This document shows positions 46,701-55,837 of a stretch of 64,000 bases of DNA, piece after piece (the first letter of the stretch is position 1; every line of letters starts with the position of its first letter). Below the pieces are notes generated by a model. It was given only the letters and a program-made list of their open reading frames with translations, did no database searches and was not told the DNA's origin. The translations under genes and the position numbers were made by a program. This DNA is from Seramator thermalis (GTDB lineage Bacteria > Bacteroidota > Bacteroidia > Bacteroidales > Dysgonomonadaceae). Location of the stretch: contig NZ_RXHS01000004.1 in the NCBI RefSeq assembly GCF_004138125.1, forward strand, positions 124,001 to 188,000, given 5' to 3'.

Positions 46701-48220
46701 CAATTGAAAACATCATTCAAAATGAAAGCACACCCGAAACTATCAAAAAACAACTCAAATTAGTTTCTAAAAACGCAAATCGTCTTCTCAATATGGTAAA
46801 TCAAATACTTGATTTCCAAAAAATAGAACAATCCAACACTCTCAGCATTACGAATATCGAAATTGGTCCGTATGTCGAAAATATTTTCAGCAACTACCAA
46901 AATAACGCCGAATTACAAAACATCTACTATTCCTTCGAAAACAAAGTCGGATCGGAAACTATATGGGCTGATCCCGAAGCCGTCGAAAAGATCATCGTGA
47001 ATCTGCTATCCAATGCCTTTAAATATACGCCAAACGGAAACTCAATACAGGTATTGGTTTTCGATCAAGGCGACAAAATCGCTGTTCGAATAAAAGACAC
47101 CGGGCAAGGAATCGAAAAAGAGAAACTCTCGCGCATATTTAAACGTTTTGAATCTTTCAACGACGACAAAAGTAAACCAAGCACAGGCATTGGACTTTCC
47201 ATCGTGAAGGAGTTAGCAGACAAACATCGCGCAGAGATCCTTGTGGAAAGCGAAAAGAATAGAGGAACGACCTTTACCGTTCTGTTTCGCAAAGGAATAT
47301 CACATTTCGATTCGGATGTCCAAGTAAAAGATACTGAAGAAATATCGAAAGAAAGCAGAGAATGGATGATCGCAGACGAATGTCCTGTTAACGACGAAAC
47401 CGCCTCGCAGGAAAAACCTGTAATACTCGTCGTTGAAGACGACGACGATTTACGACAGTTCATAAAATCCATATTAGAAAACGAATACGATGTATATGAA
47501 GCCTCTAACGGAAAGGAAGGAATGGTCAAAGCGCTCAGTCTGATTCCGGACTTCATAGTGAGCGACATTATGATGCCCGAGATTGACGGTATCAAATTTC
47601 TTGAAAACGTTCGCAAGAACATTCAAACAAGTCATATTTTATTTTTGTTATTGACGGCAAAAACCACCATTGACAGCAAACTCGAAGGATTTGAACACGG
47701 TGCCGATGAGTACATAACCAAACCATTCAGCGTCTCTTATTTTCAGACAAGAATCAAAAATTTATTGACTCGTCGCGATGAAATACAAAAGTATTATCGA
47801 ACCAAAGGCAAAAGCATCTCGAATATCAAAACTTTCAATCAAACAGCTTTCAGTCCAAATTTAATTAACGCTCAGGACTCGGATTTCATCAAAACAATTG
47901 ACGCATTCATCGACAAACGATTGGGAGATTGCGAATTTGTAGTAGAAGATTTGGCCAAAGAAGTAAATATGAGTCGATCTGTATTCTTCAAAAAAATGAA
48001 AGGCCTCACCGGTTTATCGCCCATCGAATACATTCGCGAAAGAACAATGCAAAAAGCAGCAGAATTATTAACATCGGGCGAATATAGCGTAAAAGAGGTT
48101 TCATTCATGCTTGGCATCTCTGACACGAAATATTTCTCGAGAAATTTTAAAAAGAAATTCGAAATGACTCCGGGAGAATTCAAAAAAAGATATACAAACA
48201 AATTATCAGAACGAATATGA
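43787..48220 (+). CDS. Hybrid two-component system sensor kinase/response regulator (HTCS)
   Basis: 1477 residues spanning the inner membrane. Order: signal peptide (1-28); periplasmic two-propeller sensor with repeated NIWIGT/GLPxxxI-type blades (about 30-820); Y_Y_Y domain (about 845-900, YAYKLDGFDKDWIFTG); membrane helix (about 910-932); HisKA with FTNISHEIRTPLTMI (His960); HATPase (NLLSNAFKYTPNG; GIGLSIVKELAD); receiver (VVEDDDDLRQF, Asp1260 in SDIMMPEIDGI, KPFS); AraC-type HTH (about 1375-1475). HTCS proteins bind a glycan fragment in the periplasm and switch on the matching polysaccharide locus. Neighbours imply a pectic signal. It is in one transcript with the uronate genes (4-nt overlap with the next start). 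Confidence 0.95.
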   Translation: MGLNAKIIYWTFCLSVVVHIFISKAIAQPECYFEHFGVEDGLPQHTVMDILQDKKGFMWFATWNGLCKFDGYKFVTYRLSPDINPEGKSNRFDQISEDQYNNIWALSYDDQAYLFNPQTELFTGVQSLEYYNNRPFYTTKILHTKSGKTWLISEENGCICVKDSIFGADIFTIENHNLTDNFVTTVYEDKSHNAWILTRSGITFLSPDHRRRIIYFNPASETPYKKNLPFFCGHEFGGEIWFGSSEGSIWKFNIDKKTFTELRTDVLSNIVAIKKISSEKILIISENDGFMIYNTFDASIDKYNSRTLADMESDQILNSYIDKSNNVWLETNRLGVSKFNPYTKKMTHFTPLIESTESNVFPPNFFIFEDKEDRLWVHPRGGGFSIYDSTNDQLIPFYDEPFSSNWMFSNMLHSAYSDKQGNLWLATRSYGLEKAIFYDPNFKNILVNENVHSAVNNDVRPIFQDSEKNIWIATKDEKIHIYDENLIKKGILTQEGTIGKGQSLEGSAYCIIEDSKKNIWIGTKGRGVYKLTRKSNSNSFEIHHLFHREDDIYSLSNDNIYSIFEDRKGNIWVGTYGGGLNLIPEGKENSEIINTNNRLKNYPAKQGAQVRIIASDKNGNLCVGTTFGFIMFKEQFDMPEHIEFHVFRKNFDPGSIGANDILDICTTRSGNTYIATFGGGISKIEKTDAQGFPISFKTYSTTNGLPSDIILSLLEDLDGNLWIATEENLTKFTPKKETFENFSEIKRLMKKNSFSECSRFRIKNGNMLFGFSHGIVVFDPQNININTFKPYLALTQLKVFNRQVPLSEKGILQKNINYENHLTLKHNQNFFSIEFAALDYIDPNNILYAYKLDGFDKDWIFTGSNRIANYTNLSKGKYTFRVKSTNSERVWVDNERILNLEVLPPFWDTSLAHFIYIMLSFILMYVLFKLLHTFYEMRNKIILEQRESEIKTSFFTNISHEIRTPLTMIVSPIENIIQNESTPETIKKQLKLVSKNANRLLNMVNQILDFQKIEQSNTLSITNIEIGPYVENIFSNYQNNAELQNIYYSFENKVGSETIWADPEAVEKIIVNLLSNAFKYTPNGNSIQVLVFDQGDKIAVRIKDTGQGIEKEKLSRIFKRFESFNDDKSKPSTGIGLSIVKELADKHRAEILVESEKNRGTTFTVLFRKGISHFDSDVQVKDTEEISKESREWMIADECPVNDETASQEKPVILVVEDDDDLRQFIKSILENEYDVYEASNGKEGMVKALSLIPDFIVSDIMMPEIDGIKFLENVRKNIQTSHILFLLLTAKTTIDSKLEGFEHGADEYITKPFSVSYFQTRIKNLLTRRDEIQKYYRTKGKSISNIKTFNQTAFSPNLINAQDSDFIKTIDAFIDKRLGDCEFVVEDLAKEVNMSRSVFFKKMKGLTGLSPIEYIRERTMQKAAELLTSGEYSVKEVSFMLGISDTKYFSRNFKKKFEMTPGEFKKRYTNKLSERI

Positions 48221-49425
48221 GAAAAAAACATTTACTATTTTTAGTATTTTTTATTTGCTGCTGTGGAATAATTCAGGCCCAACAGATAGAAGTAAAAAAT
48301 TCATCTATCCACAATTTATACAACTACGTAGTAGAAATACCTATTGAGAAGTTGAATCTTAAGGAGGCTAATTATGTAATTGTGACGAATAAAGGTCAAG
48401 AACTGCCGCTCGAAGTTGTTGCCGACATCAATGGCAATCAGAAAGCAATTTTTCCGGTAGATTTTTTCCCTGCACATACTACTTTGACCTTTACGATAAA
48501 AAAAGGTTTTGCCAATAACTACCCCAAACGCACATATGCCGAACTAGCTCATAAAATTGGAGGAAAATTCGAAAACAAAAAATATGTCGGCGACTTTTCA
48601 TGGGTAAAAACCAATTACTTACGCGTTCCAGACGGGTTCACCGATCATGCTTATTACATCAAATACGAAGGACCGGGATGGGAAAGCGACAAAGTTGCTT
48701 TTCGGTTTTATCTCGATTGGCGCAATGGCATCGATGTATTTGCAAAAAAAACACCTCAAATTGTCTTACCTTTCGTAGGAGTGGACGGTTATGAAAGCTA
48801 TCACAGCATGGCGGTATGGGGCATGGACAACATGAAAGTCGGCAACACTCTCGGTTTGGGGTCAATTGCCTCTTGGGATGGCAACAAAGCCGTGAGAGTC
48901 GAAAAAAGAGACAGCGTGATCTGCCTGATTCCTACCGATGGAAAAATTCGTTCGCAAGTATTTACAACATATTATGGCTGGGAAACTAACGGAACCAAAT
49001 GCAATCTGCAATCATTGATCTCTATTGATGCCGGAAGTCGTGCTTCGCGAATGGAATTAAAAGCAGACAAAAATATCGATAACATTGCTACGGGAATTAT
49101 CAAAGACAACAATGCCGAACTCATCATTCCAAAACAAACATCAGGCGAATGGTCTTATATGGCTACTTTCGGCAAACAAAGCCTCAACAACGATATGATG
49201 GGATTGGCAGTTTTTTATAAAACCAAACAGCTTGTCAAAATAACCGAAGATAACCTCAACCATGTTATTATTTTGAAACCGCTTAACGGACAAGTGGAAT
49301 ATTATTTTATGCCAACTTGGGAACTTGATTGGGAACAGGTTAAGGACAAAGCGGCTTTCGAAAAATGTATCGACGAAGTATTAAACAGATTAAACAATCC
49401 TGTTTCATACATCATCCATCCGTAA
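48217..49425 (+). CDS. Exported DUF4861 family protein
   Basis: 402 residues with a signal peptide (MRKKHLLFLVFFICCCGIIQAQ). The body is predicted to be mostly beta-strand (YLRVPDGFTDHAYYIKYEGPG, WGMDNMKVGNTLGLGSIASW), matching DUF4861. Members sit in pectin and other uronate-utilisation loci of Bacteroidetes; I know of no proven activity, and a role on unsaturated or keto uronates is only suggested by context. The start ATG overlaps the regulator's stop by 4 nt, and uxaC follows after 26 nt. Confidence 0.75.
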   Translation: MRKKHLLFLVFFICCCGIIQAQQIEVKNSSIHNLYNYVVEIPIEKLNLKEANYVIVTNKGQELPLEVVADINGNQKAIFPVDFFPAHTTLTFTIKKGFANNYPKRTYAELAHKIGGKFENKKYVGDFSWVKTNYLRVPDGFTDHAYYIKYEGPGWESDKVAFRFYLDWRNGIDVFAKKTPQIVLPFVGVDGYESYHSMAVWGMDNMKVGNTLGLGSIASWDGNKAVRVEKRDSVICLIPTDGKIRSQVFTTYYGWETNGTKCNLQSLISIDAGSRASRMELKADKNIDNIATGIIKDNNAELIIPKQTSGEWSYMATFGKQSLNNDMMGLAVFYKTKQLVKITEDNLNHVIILKPLNGQVEYYFMPTWELDWEQVKDKAAFEKCIDEVLNRLNNPVSYIIHP

Positions 49426-49451
49426 TCAACTGAAACAAAAATTATATAGTT

Positions 49452-50861
49452 ATGAGAAAAAGTTTTATTCACGAAGATTTTATGCTTCAAAACGATGCGG
49501 CACGCGAATTGTATCACAATCATGCCGAAAAAATGCCGATCATCGACTATCACTGTCATCTCAATCCCGAATTTATTGCCAAAGACCGTAAATTCGACAA
49601 CCTGGGCCAAATCTGGTTAGAAGGCGATCACTACAAATGGCGGGCTATGCGCACAAATGGTGTGGACGAACACTATTGTACAGGAAAAGACACATCGGAT
49701 TGGGAAAAATTCGAAAAATGGGCCGAAACAGTACCTTATACGATGCGCAATCCATTGTATCATTGGACACATCTCGAACTAAAAAGAGCTTTCGGTGTTG
49801 ATGAACTACTTAGTCCGAAAACGGCCAGAGAGATTTTTGACACTTGTACCGAGAAACTTCGTACTCCGGGATATTCGGCTCGTGGACTTATGAAGATGTT
49901 CAATGTTGAAACCGTTTGTACTACGGATGATCCTGTTGATTCACTCGAATATCATTTGGCTCTGAAAAAAGAAGGGTTCGAAGTAAAAGTACTACCCGCA
50001 TGGCGTCCCGACAAAGCAATGGCAGTTGAAAATCCCGCCGAATATCGTGCTTATGTGGAAAAACTCTCAAAAGTTTCAGGCGTAACCATCAGCAAATTCT
50101 CCGACCTTATTGAAGCCTTGCGCAAACGTCACGATTTTTTTGCGAGTGTGGGATGCAAGTTGTCCGATCACGGGATAGAAGAATTCTATGCCGAACCCTA
50201 TACCCAAACAGAAATCGAATCCATATTCAACAAAGTATATGGCGGAACGGAACTATCGAAAGAAGAAATGCTGAAATTCAAATCGGCAATGCTGTACGAA
50301 GGTGCGATTATGGATTGGGAAAAAGGATGGACGCAACAGTTTCACTTTGGAGCTATTCGTAACAACAACACCCGATTGTTCAAACAGTTGGGACCCGATA
50401 CCGGATTTGACTCCATAGGCGATTTCACGGTGGCAAAAAACATGAGTCGTTTTCTCGATCGTCTGGATGTGGACAACAAACTGGCCAAAACGATTATCTA
50501 CAACCTCAATCCAAGAGACAACGATCTTGTGGCCACAATGACAGGAAACTTTCAGGACGGATCTGTTCCCGGTAAAATCCAATTCGGCGCCGCATGGTGG
50601 TTCCTCGATCAAAAAAACGGCATGGAAGCACAAATGAATTCGCTTTCGAATCTGGGGCTGTTGAGCCGTTTTGTGGGAATGCTCACCGACTCGCGCAGCT
50701 TTCTTTCATATCCCCGTCACGAATATTTCCGCCGAATCTTATGCAATCTTATCGGCAACGATGTTGAAAACGGATTACTTCCGGCTTCGGAAATGAATTT
50801 TCTGGGGCAAATGGTCGAAAATATTTCCTATTACAACGCAAAAACATTTTTTAATTTTTAA
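49452..50861 (+). CDS. uxaC: Glucuronate (uronate) isomerase
   Basis: 469 residues. It converts D-galacturonate to D-tagaturonate and D-glucuronate to D-fructuronate in the cytoplasm. The amidohydrolase-like metal motif is MPIIDYHCHLNPEFIA; other family segments are WRAMRTNGV, PLYHWTHLELKRAFG, VCTTDDPVDSLEYH, LPAWRPDKAM, QFHFGAIRNNNTRLF and LTDSRSFLSYPRHEYFRRILCN. Length is normal. With the UxaE-type epimerase 21 nt downstream it handles the galacturonate released by the pectin enzymes of this locus. Confidence 0.95.
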   Translation: MRKSFIHEDFMLQNDAARELYHNHAEKMPIIDYHCHLNPEFIAKDRKFDNLGQIWLEGDHYKWRAMRTNGVDEHYCTGKDTSDWEKFEKWAETVPYTMRNPLYHWTHLELKRAFGVDELLSPKTAREIFDTCTEKLRTPGYSARGLMKMFNVETVCTTDDPVDSLEYHLALKKEGFEVKVLPAWRPDKAMAVENPAEYRAYVEKLSKVSGVTISKFSDLIEALRKRHDFFASVGCKLSDHGIEEFYAEPYTQTEIESIFNKVYGGTELSKEEMLKFKSAMLYEGAIMDWEKGWTQQFHFGAIRNNNTRLFKQLGPDTGFDSIGDFTVAKNMSRFLDRLDVDNKLAKTIIYNLNPRDNDLVATMTGNFQDGSVPGKIQFGAAWWFLDQKNGMEAQMNSLSNLGLLSRFVGMLTDSRSFLSYPRHEYFRRILCNLIGNDVENGLLPASEMNFLGQMVENISYYNAKTFFNF

Positions 50862-50882
50862 ATTCCACAAACATCATTCATT

Positions 50883-52133
50883 ATGAAAACATTATCCAAA
50901 TATAGTTTAGGAGTCGGAGATCGTTTCTCTCACGAAGGGAAAGCACAACTCAAAGCAATTATGAAAGCAAACAAGGCCGGATTGGAGATCGTTCCGGTAT
51001 GGAACAAATCGAATCGCGAACATACCTACGTGCATTCGACACCTGTCGATACGCGCAAAGAAGCAGACGAAGCAGTAAAAGCATTGGGTTATAAAGGGCA
51101 ATATCTGGTAGATGCCGATCATATTAATCTCAACACCGTTGCACCATTCGTACCAGTTTCGGATTTCTTCACGCTTGATGTGGCTGCTTATATCGGCAAG
51201 GAGAGTCCTAAAACAGAAATCGAAGCATTCCTATCTTCGTGCCAAAATTATATCGGACGGCTTTCTATTCCCGGCATGGCTGAACCACTTGATATCACGC
51301 GCGAATTGATTGAAGAAATTGCCGGTAAATTTCTGGCGGCCACCCAACAAGCTTCGGAAATTTACAATTATTTGAGAAAAGAAAAAGGCGAAGGCAATTT
51401 CATTACCGAAGTATCGATGGACGAAGTAGAAACTCCGCAAACACCCATTGAATTACTCTTTATCCTGAAAATGCTTGCAGATAAGGGAGTTCCGGCACAA
51501 ACTATTGCACCAAAATTTACAGGTCGTTTCAACAAAGGAGTTGATTATGTAGGAAATCTTGATCAATTTGCCAAAGAATTCGAGGAAGATGTACTCGTGA
51601 TCGACTATGCCGTTAAAGAATTCGGGCTTCCGAAAGAATTGAAATTGAGCGTGCATTCCGGCAGTGACAAATTTTCGATTTACCCGATCATGGCTAAAAT
51701 TATCAAAAAGTATGATAAAGGCCTTCACCTGAAAACAGCCGGAACAACCTGGCTCGAAGAAGTGATCGGATTGGCCATTGCAGGCGATGACGGCCTTGAT
51801 GCTGCAAAGAAAATTTATGCCGCTTCGCACGATCGAAAAGAAGAATTGTGCGCTCCCTATGCCGATGTGATTGATATCGATGCTTCGAAACTACCTTCAA
51901 TAGATGAGGTGAAAGAATGGTCGGGCGAAAAATTTGCCAATACGCTTCGTCATATTCCCGGACATCCAGATTACAATCCCAATTTTCGCCAGCTTATCCA
52001 CGTTGCTTACAAAGTAGCAGCCGAAATGGGAACAGAATATACCTCGCTGCTCGAAAAATATGCCGACGTGGTGGGCAATTGTGTCGAAGAAAATCTGTAC
52101 GACAGACACCTCAAACGCCTGTTCGATCTATAA
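50883..52133 (+). CDS. uxaE: Tagaturonate epimerase (UxaE-type)
   Basis: 416 residues. It resembles UxaE proteins, first characterised in Thermotoga, which epimerise D-tagaturonate to D-fructuronate and so bypass the NADH-dependent altronate branch (UxaB/UxaA). Recognisable parts are YSLGVGDRFSHEGKAQLKA, DADHINLNTV, APKFTGRFNKGVDYVGN and LSVHSGSDKFSIYPI. It directly follows uxaC, and the operon ends in a terminator at 52156. UxuB/UxuA for fructuronate to KDG are not in the window. Assignment is from family resemblance and context. Confidence 0.85.
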   Translation: MKTLSKYSLGVGDRFSHEGKAQLKAIMKANKAGLEIVPVWNKSNREHTYVHSTPVDTRKEADEAVKALGYKGQYLVDADHINLNTVAPFVPVSDFFTLDVAAYIGKESPKTEIEAFLSSCQNYIGRLSIPGMAEPLDITRELIEEIAGKFLAATQQASEIYNYLRKEKGEGNFITEVSMDEVETPQTPIELLFILKMLADKGVPAQTIAPKFTGRFNKGVDYVGNLDQFAKEFEEDVLVIDYAVKEFGLPKELKLSVHSGSDKFSIYPIMAKIIKKYDKGLHLKTAGTTWLEEVIGLAIAGDDGLDAAKKIYAASHDRKEELCAPYADVIDIDASKLPSIDEVKEWSGEKFANTLRHIPGHPDYNPNFRQLIHVAYKVAAEMGTEYTSLLEKYADVVGNCVEENLYDRHLKRLFDL

Positions 52134-52155
52134 TCGGATAAAAAAATTACAGGAT

Positions 52156-52188
52156 AAGGCTTGCGCGAGTAAGCCTTTCTTTGTTTTT
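52156..52188 (+). terminator. Terminator of the regulator-uronate operon
   Basis: AAGGCTT (52156-52162) pairs with AAGCCTT (52171-52177), 8-nt loop, followed by TCTTTGTTTTT. It reaches the end of the convergent gene on the other strand. Confidence 0.7.
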
Positions 52189-53287
52189 AAGCCAACGAAC
52201 CGGTTCTTTTGCGTTTGCAAAAAAGCAGAACAGTGTTTTTCAAGTATTCGTATTCCATTTCGAAACACTCACAAAACAAATTGTTGCCCAAATTATCTTC
52301 AATCTGAGCTTTTGTCCATAATTTGCCATCTTGAAGTTGAAGACTGTTAAACATATCTTCGGTTTCAATCTCGGACACATACAAAAAAATCAATCGCTTA
52401 GTGGTCGCATTTTCAAAAACATACTTCAGCAAAAATCGCAGGGGAATCTCATCGTTCTTTGTTTCGGAAGCAATTGCGTCATGCACCGCACGATCCAAAT
52501 CGTCATCGAAGTTCATATATTTTTCGAAGGGATAATCCAACTTGCCGGGGTCGAGAATGCGATTATTCTTCCGTTTAGTTAAATATATCTTGCCATCGAA
52601 AATCAGCGCCACTCGCACCACCGGGTGCATAAACTTGTTTTTCAGATCTTTCGTAACCGATTTGGCAATTTTTCCCGTTATATCTCCTTTTTCGTTGACC
52701 ACCGGCAGCCAATCCTCGTGCTTGAGTTTATTATCAAAAATATTCAATCTTAAAGATTCGAGGCACATAATTCCCAATAAAATAAGTTGCGCCGTAATTT
52801 TTACTATAGGTATTTCGATTAACGAAAGTCCGTCGACTGAAAACAGAAACAATGCCAATACGATGAGCAAATGAATCGAAAGCCCATATTGACTAAGAAA
52901 TGCCACTCGAAACGATTCGTTCAAGTAATTTCTTGCTGAAGGATTATCATTCCTCGCCAAACGCAAAATGATTTTGGAACGAGACAATCGTAAGACGATG
53001 AGAGAAAGCACAAAAATAACCTCTACTGCGACAAAAATTCCGGTGGAATCGATTTTCGATCCGAGAAGAACGATGAGCGGAAAAGACAATAAAAATGTTA
53101 CCATCGAAATGTCGTACAACAAACGACTATGACGCTTCACCAATAAAAATCCCGCAACCGAAAGCGAAAAAGCAATCAGATGAGAAACATACATATCGGT
53201 CCACCCAATCAGAAACGAAAAAACGAAAAGCGGAATGAGACCAAATGCGGGGTTTTTCAATATTTTCTGTAAAATACTCTTCTCCAT
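52187..53287 (-). CDS. Membrane protein with degenerate Nudix-like C-terminal domain
   Basis: 366 residues. The first 195 or so residues form about six hydrophobic helices (FGLIPLFVFSFLIGW, HLIAFSLSVAGFLLV, IFVAVEVIFVLSLIVL, ITAQLILLGIMCL). The cytosolic C-terminal part starts DWLPVVNEKGDITGKI and has a Nudix-like pattern (HPVVRVALIFDGKIYLTKR), similar to IPP-isomerase/Nudix folds. The catalytic Nudix box is not intact: the usual REXXEE stretch reads RAVHDAIASE. It is therefore probably not a hydrolase and may bind a nucleotide or isoprenoid ligand. An in-frame ATG at 53323 would add 12 residues. No functional partner is adjacent. Confidence 0.65.
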   Translation of the reverse strand: MEKSILQKILKNPAFGLIPLFVFSFLIGWTDMYVSHLIAFSLSVAGFLLVKRHSRLLYDISMVTFLLSFPLIVLLGSKIDSTGIFVAVEVIFVLSLIVLRLSRSKIILRLARNDNPSARNYLNESFRVAFLSQYGLSIHLLIVLALFLFSVDGLSLIEIPIVKITAQLILLGIMCLESLRLNIFDNKLKHEDWLPVVNEKGDITGKIAKSVTKDLKNKFMHPVVRVALIFDGKIYLTKRKNNRILDPGKLDYPFEKYMNFDDDLDRAVHDAIASETKNDEIPLRFLLKYVFENATTKRLIFLYVSEIETEDMFNSLQLQDGKLWTKAQIEDNLGNNLFCECFEMEYEYLKNTVLLFCKRKRTGSLA

Positions 53288-53470
53288 ATCTCCTAAGAAT
53301 GATGCAAAATGGGCAAAACGCATTTGATAAAAATCAACTTTCGCAGAAAAGCGCGTGAAATAGAATAATTTATGTCATTATCATCATCTTGCACCTATAT
53401 AACAACATTTTTCTCGTTTTGTTTATTCATAGAATTTGAGAAGGGCCTCCATAACTATTTTAACGTATAT

Positions 53471-53512
53471 AAAAATCCCCGGCATAAGTGAATATTCATG
53501 TCGGGGATTTTT
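53471..53512 (-). terminator. Terminator after the dipeptidyl peptidase gene
   Basis: AAAAATCCCCG (53471-53481) pairs with CGGGGATTTTT (53502-53512), extended by GCAT/ATGT near the loop. Symmetrical A/T flanks allow action on both strands; the gene ending next to it is on the minus strand. Confidence 0.85.
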
Positions 53513-53533
53513 AATAAGACGAGAGCTATCGGA

Positions 53534-55693
53534 TCAGAGATTTTTCTTGTAAAAATCAATCACTTTTTTGTACAAATAACTTCGTGTATTCCCACCATAA
53601 ATGGAGTGATTTTTGTCCGGGAATACAAACATCTCGAATTGTTTGTCGGCTGCCACAAGTGCGCGTGTATATTCCATCGCATTCTGAAAATGCACGTTAT
53701 CGTCGGCTGTGCCGTGAATCAGAAGCAGATTCCCCTGCAATTGTTTGGCAAGTTTGAGCGGAGAACCATTGTCGTAGCCCGATTGATTTTGTTGTGGCGT
53801 TCGCATGAAACGTTCGGTATAAACCGAATCGTAAAAACGCCAATCGCTTACGGCCGCAATCGCCACGCCTGCCTTGAAAACACCGTTGCCACGGCTCATA
53901 CTCATCAGCACATTGTATCCGCCATAACTCCAGCCCCATATACCGATACGTTTGCCATCCACATAAGGCAATGTCGCGAAATATCGAGCGGCAGCTACTT
54001 GATCATCCGACTCCAAAATGCCGAGTTTCATGTAGGTTTGTTTTCGAAACTCTTCGCCCCGCGCGCCTGTACCTCGTCCGTCCACGCAGGCAACCAGAAA
54101 TCCTTCGTTAAGCAAAGCGTACTCCCAATCAATTCCAAATCGATCAGTAACTTCCTGAGAGTTTGGTCCACTATATTGAACCATAACCAAAGGATATTTT
54201 TTTGAGGCATCAAAATTTGCCGGCTTCAATATCCATCCGTTCAACTCGGTTACACCGTCGGCAGCAGTCACCACAATAAACTCTTTTTGAGGCAATCGGG
54301 CTTCGACAATCTTTTGAGCCGTTGCCTGATTGTCTTCAAGCATGCGAAGCAGCTTGCCATTGGCGTCATGAAGGGAAATTTGCGTAGGTGTGTGAATATC
54401 GGAATGACGCAAGACAAAAAATTTCCCGTTATTACTAAACGTGGCCGAGTTATAGCCTTGTTCGGCCGAAAGTTTTATCGAATTGCCTTTTTCCATATTC
54501 ATCTTATAGATATTGCGGCGCAAAGGGCTTTCATCGGCTGATTCATAAAACACATTGTTCGTTTGCGGATCGACAGCCAACAAACGTGTTACATCGAAAG
54601 CACCTTTGGTGAGCTGCTTTTGCAATGCTCCCGTTTTGCCGTACAGATAAATGTGACTATACCCATCTTTTTCGGAGATATATGTAAACCTGCCATTTGC
54701 GAAAACGATAGAAGTCAGAAAATCGGAATCGATATAATATTTGTTTTCGTCGCGCAGCACAAGTTTGGCAACAGTGGTTCGAGGATTTACGAAATACATA
54801 TCAAACCGGTTTTGATCTCGATTGAGCGTCATCACTGCCAATTCGTCGGGACTGTCGGTGAATGCAATCCGCGGAATATAACCATCCTTATCAAGGGGTA
54901 CCGCCATAGTGCGTGTGGTGCGTGCTTCGATATCGAAAACACGACATTCCACAGTCGAATTCATTTCGCCCGGTTTTGGATATTTATACGTATAAAAATC
55001 GGGATATAGTTTTTCGTCGAAAGTTTGAAAACGATATTGCGGAACTTTCGATTCGTCGGTACGCACAAAAGCGAGCATCTTGTTATCGGGCGAAAATTCC
55101 ATCAACCGAGTCGTGCCGAACTCTTCTTCATACACCCAATCCGTAGCGCCATTCATAATTGCATTGAATTCGCCATCCTTTGTAATTTGTGATTCGGTAT
55201 CAAAATCGAATTTAGCCAGCCAAATATTGTTATCGCATACGTAAGCGAGCATTTTCCCGTCAGGGGAAAAAGTCGGAATCATTTGTTTACTTTTGTTTTC
55301 GGTAAGTTTCCTCACCAAATTCCTCCGCACATCATGATAATAATAGGTAGCGCGAAACGAATGCCTGTAAATTTGTTCGCGATCACGACAGACCAATACC
55401 CGATTCTCGTCGGGACTCACGAGGAACCCTTCGAATGTGTCGAAAGAGCATTCGCGTGCCTTGCGTGTGTTGAACAACGTATCTACAGCTTTCCCCGTTT
55501 CATACGAAAACTTAATGACAGCCGTCCGCTCATCATTCATTTGGTAATAACTCATTCCATCAGCAGACGAAACCGGTGGCTTGACGCCACGTTCCGAAAA
55601 TTTACCACTCACGATATCCTGTAAGGTATAATTTTGGGCAGATAGTCCACCTAAACAGATACCGAAAAGAATAGGAAGAATTGTCTTTTTCAT
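53534..55693 (-). CDS. Dipeptidyl peptidase IV (S9 family)
   Basis: 719 residues, exported (MKKTILPILFGICLGGLSAQ). The N-terminal eight-bladed propeller carries DWVYEEEFG, the Glu pair that binds the substrate amino group. The catalytic domain shows GIWGWSYGGYNVLM (Ser589), IHGTADDNVHFQNA (Asp) and FPDKNHSIYGG (His). It removes Xaa-Pro or Xaa-Ala dipeptides from peptides in the periplasm. The start at 55693 gives the signal peptide directly; a frame reaching 55741 crosses the promoter. It appears to be a single-gene transcript. Confidence 0.93.
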   Translation of the reverse strand: MKKTILPILFGICLGGLSAQNYTLQDIVSGKFSERGVKPPVSSADGMSYYQMNDERTAVIKFSYETGKAVDTLFNTRKARECSFDTFEGFLVSPDENRVLVCRDREQIYRHSFRATYYYHDVRRNLVRKLTENKSKQMIPTFSPDGKMLAYVCDNNIWLAKFDFDTESQITKDGEFNAIMNGATDWVYEEEFGTTRLMEFSPDNKMLAFVRTDESKVPQYRFQTFDEKLYPDFYTYKYPKPGEMNSTVECRVFDIEARTTRTMAVPLDKDGYIPRIAFTDSPDELAVMTLNRDQNRFDMYFVNPRTTVAKLVLRDENKYYIDSDFLTSIVFANGRFTYISEKDGYSHIYLYGKTGALQKQLTKGAFDVTRLLAVDPQTNNVFYESADESPLRRNIYKMNMEKGNSIKLSAEQGYNSATFSNNGKFFVLRHSDIHTPTQISLHDANGKLLRMLEDNQATAQKIVEARLPQKEFIVVTAADGVTELNGWILKPANFDASKKYPLVMVQYSGPNSQEVTDRFGIDWEYALLNEGFLVACVDGRGTGARGEEFRKQTYMKLGILESDDQVAAARYFATLPYVDGKRIGIWGWSYGGYNVLMSMSRGNGVFKAGVAIAAVSDWRFYDSVYTERFMRTPQQNQSGYDNGSPLKLAKQLQGNLLLIHGTADDNVHFQNAMEYTRALVAADKQFEMFVFPDKNHSIYGGNTRSYLYKKVIDFYKKNL

Positions 55694-55715
55694 TCTGAGA
55701 ATATGTTTTATGTTG

Positions 55716-55723
55716 CAAATATA
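55716..55723 (-). promoter_or_regulatory. -7 box of the dipeptidyl peptidase gene
   Basis: Minus-strand TATATTTG (55723-55716) matches TAnnTTTG, 23 nt before the ATG; a matching -33 box is not clear. Confidence 0.45.
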
Positions 55724-55837
55724 GCCATTTTGTCCGAACAATTTTTTATTATTATCCTATCGCATACCACACAGCGAGGCTGCCAAATAAGGAAGAATAA
55801 CGGGGCAAAGGATCGTTTAGTGTTCATTCGAACCATG

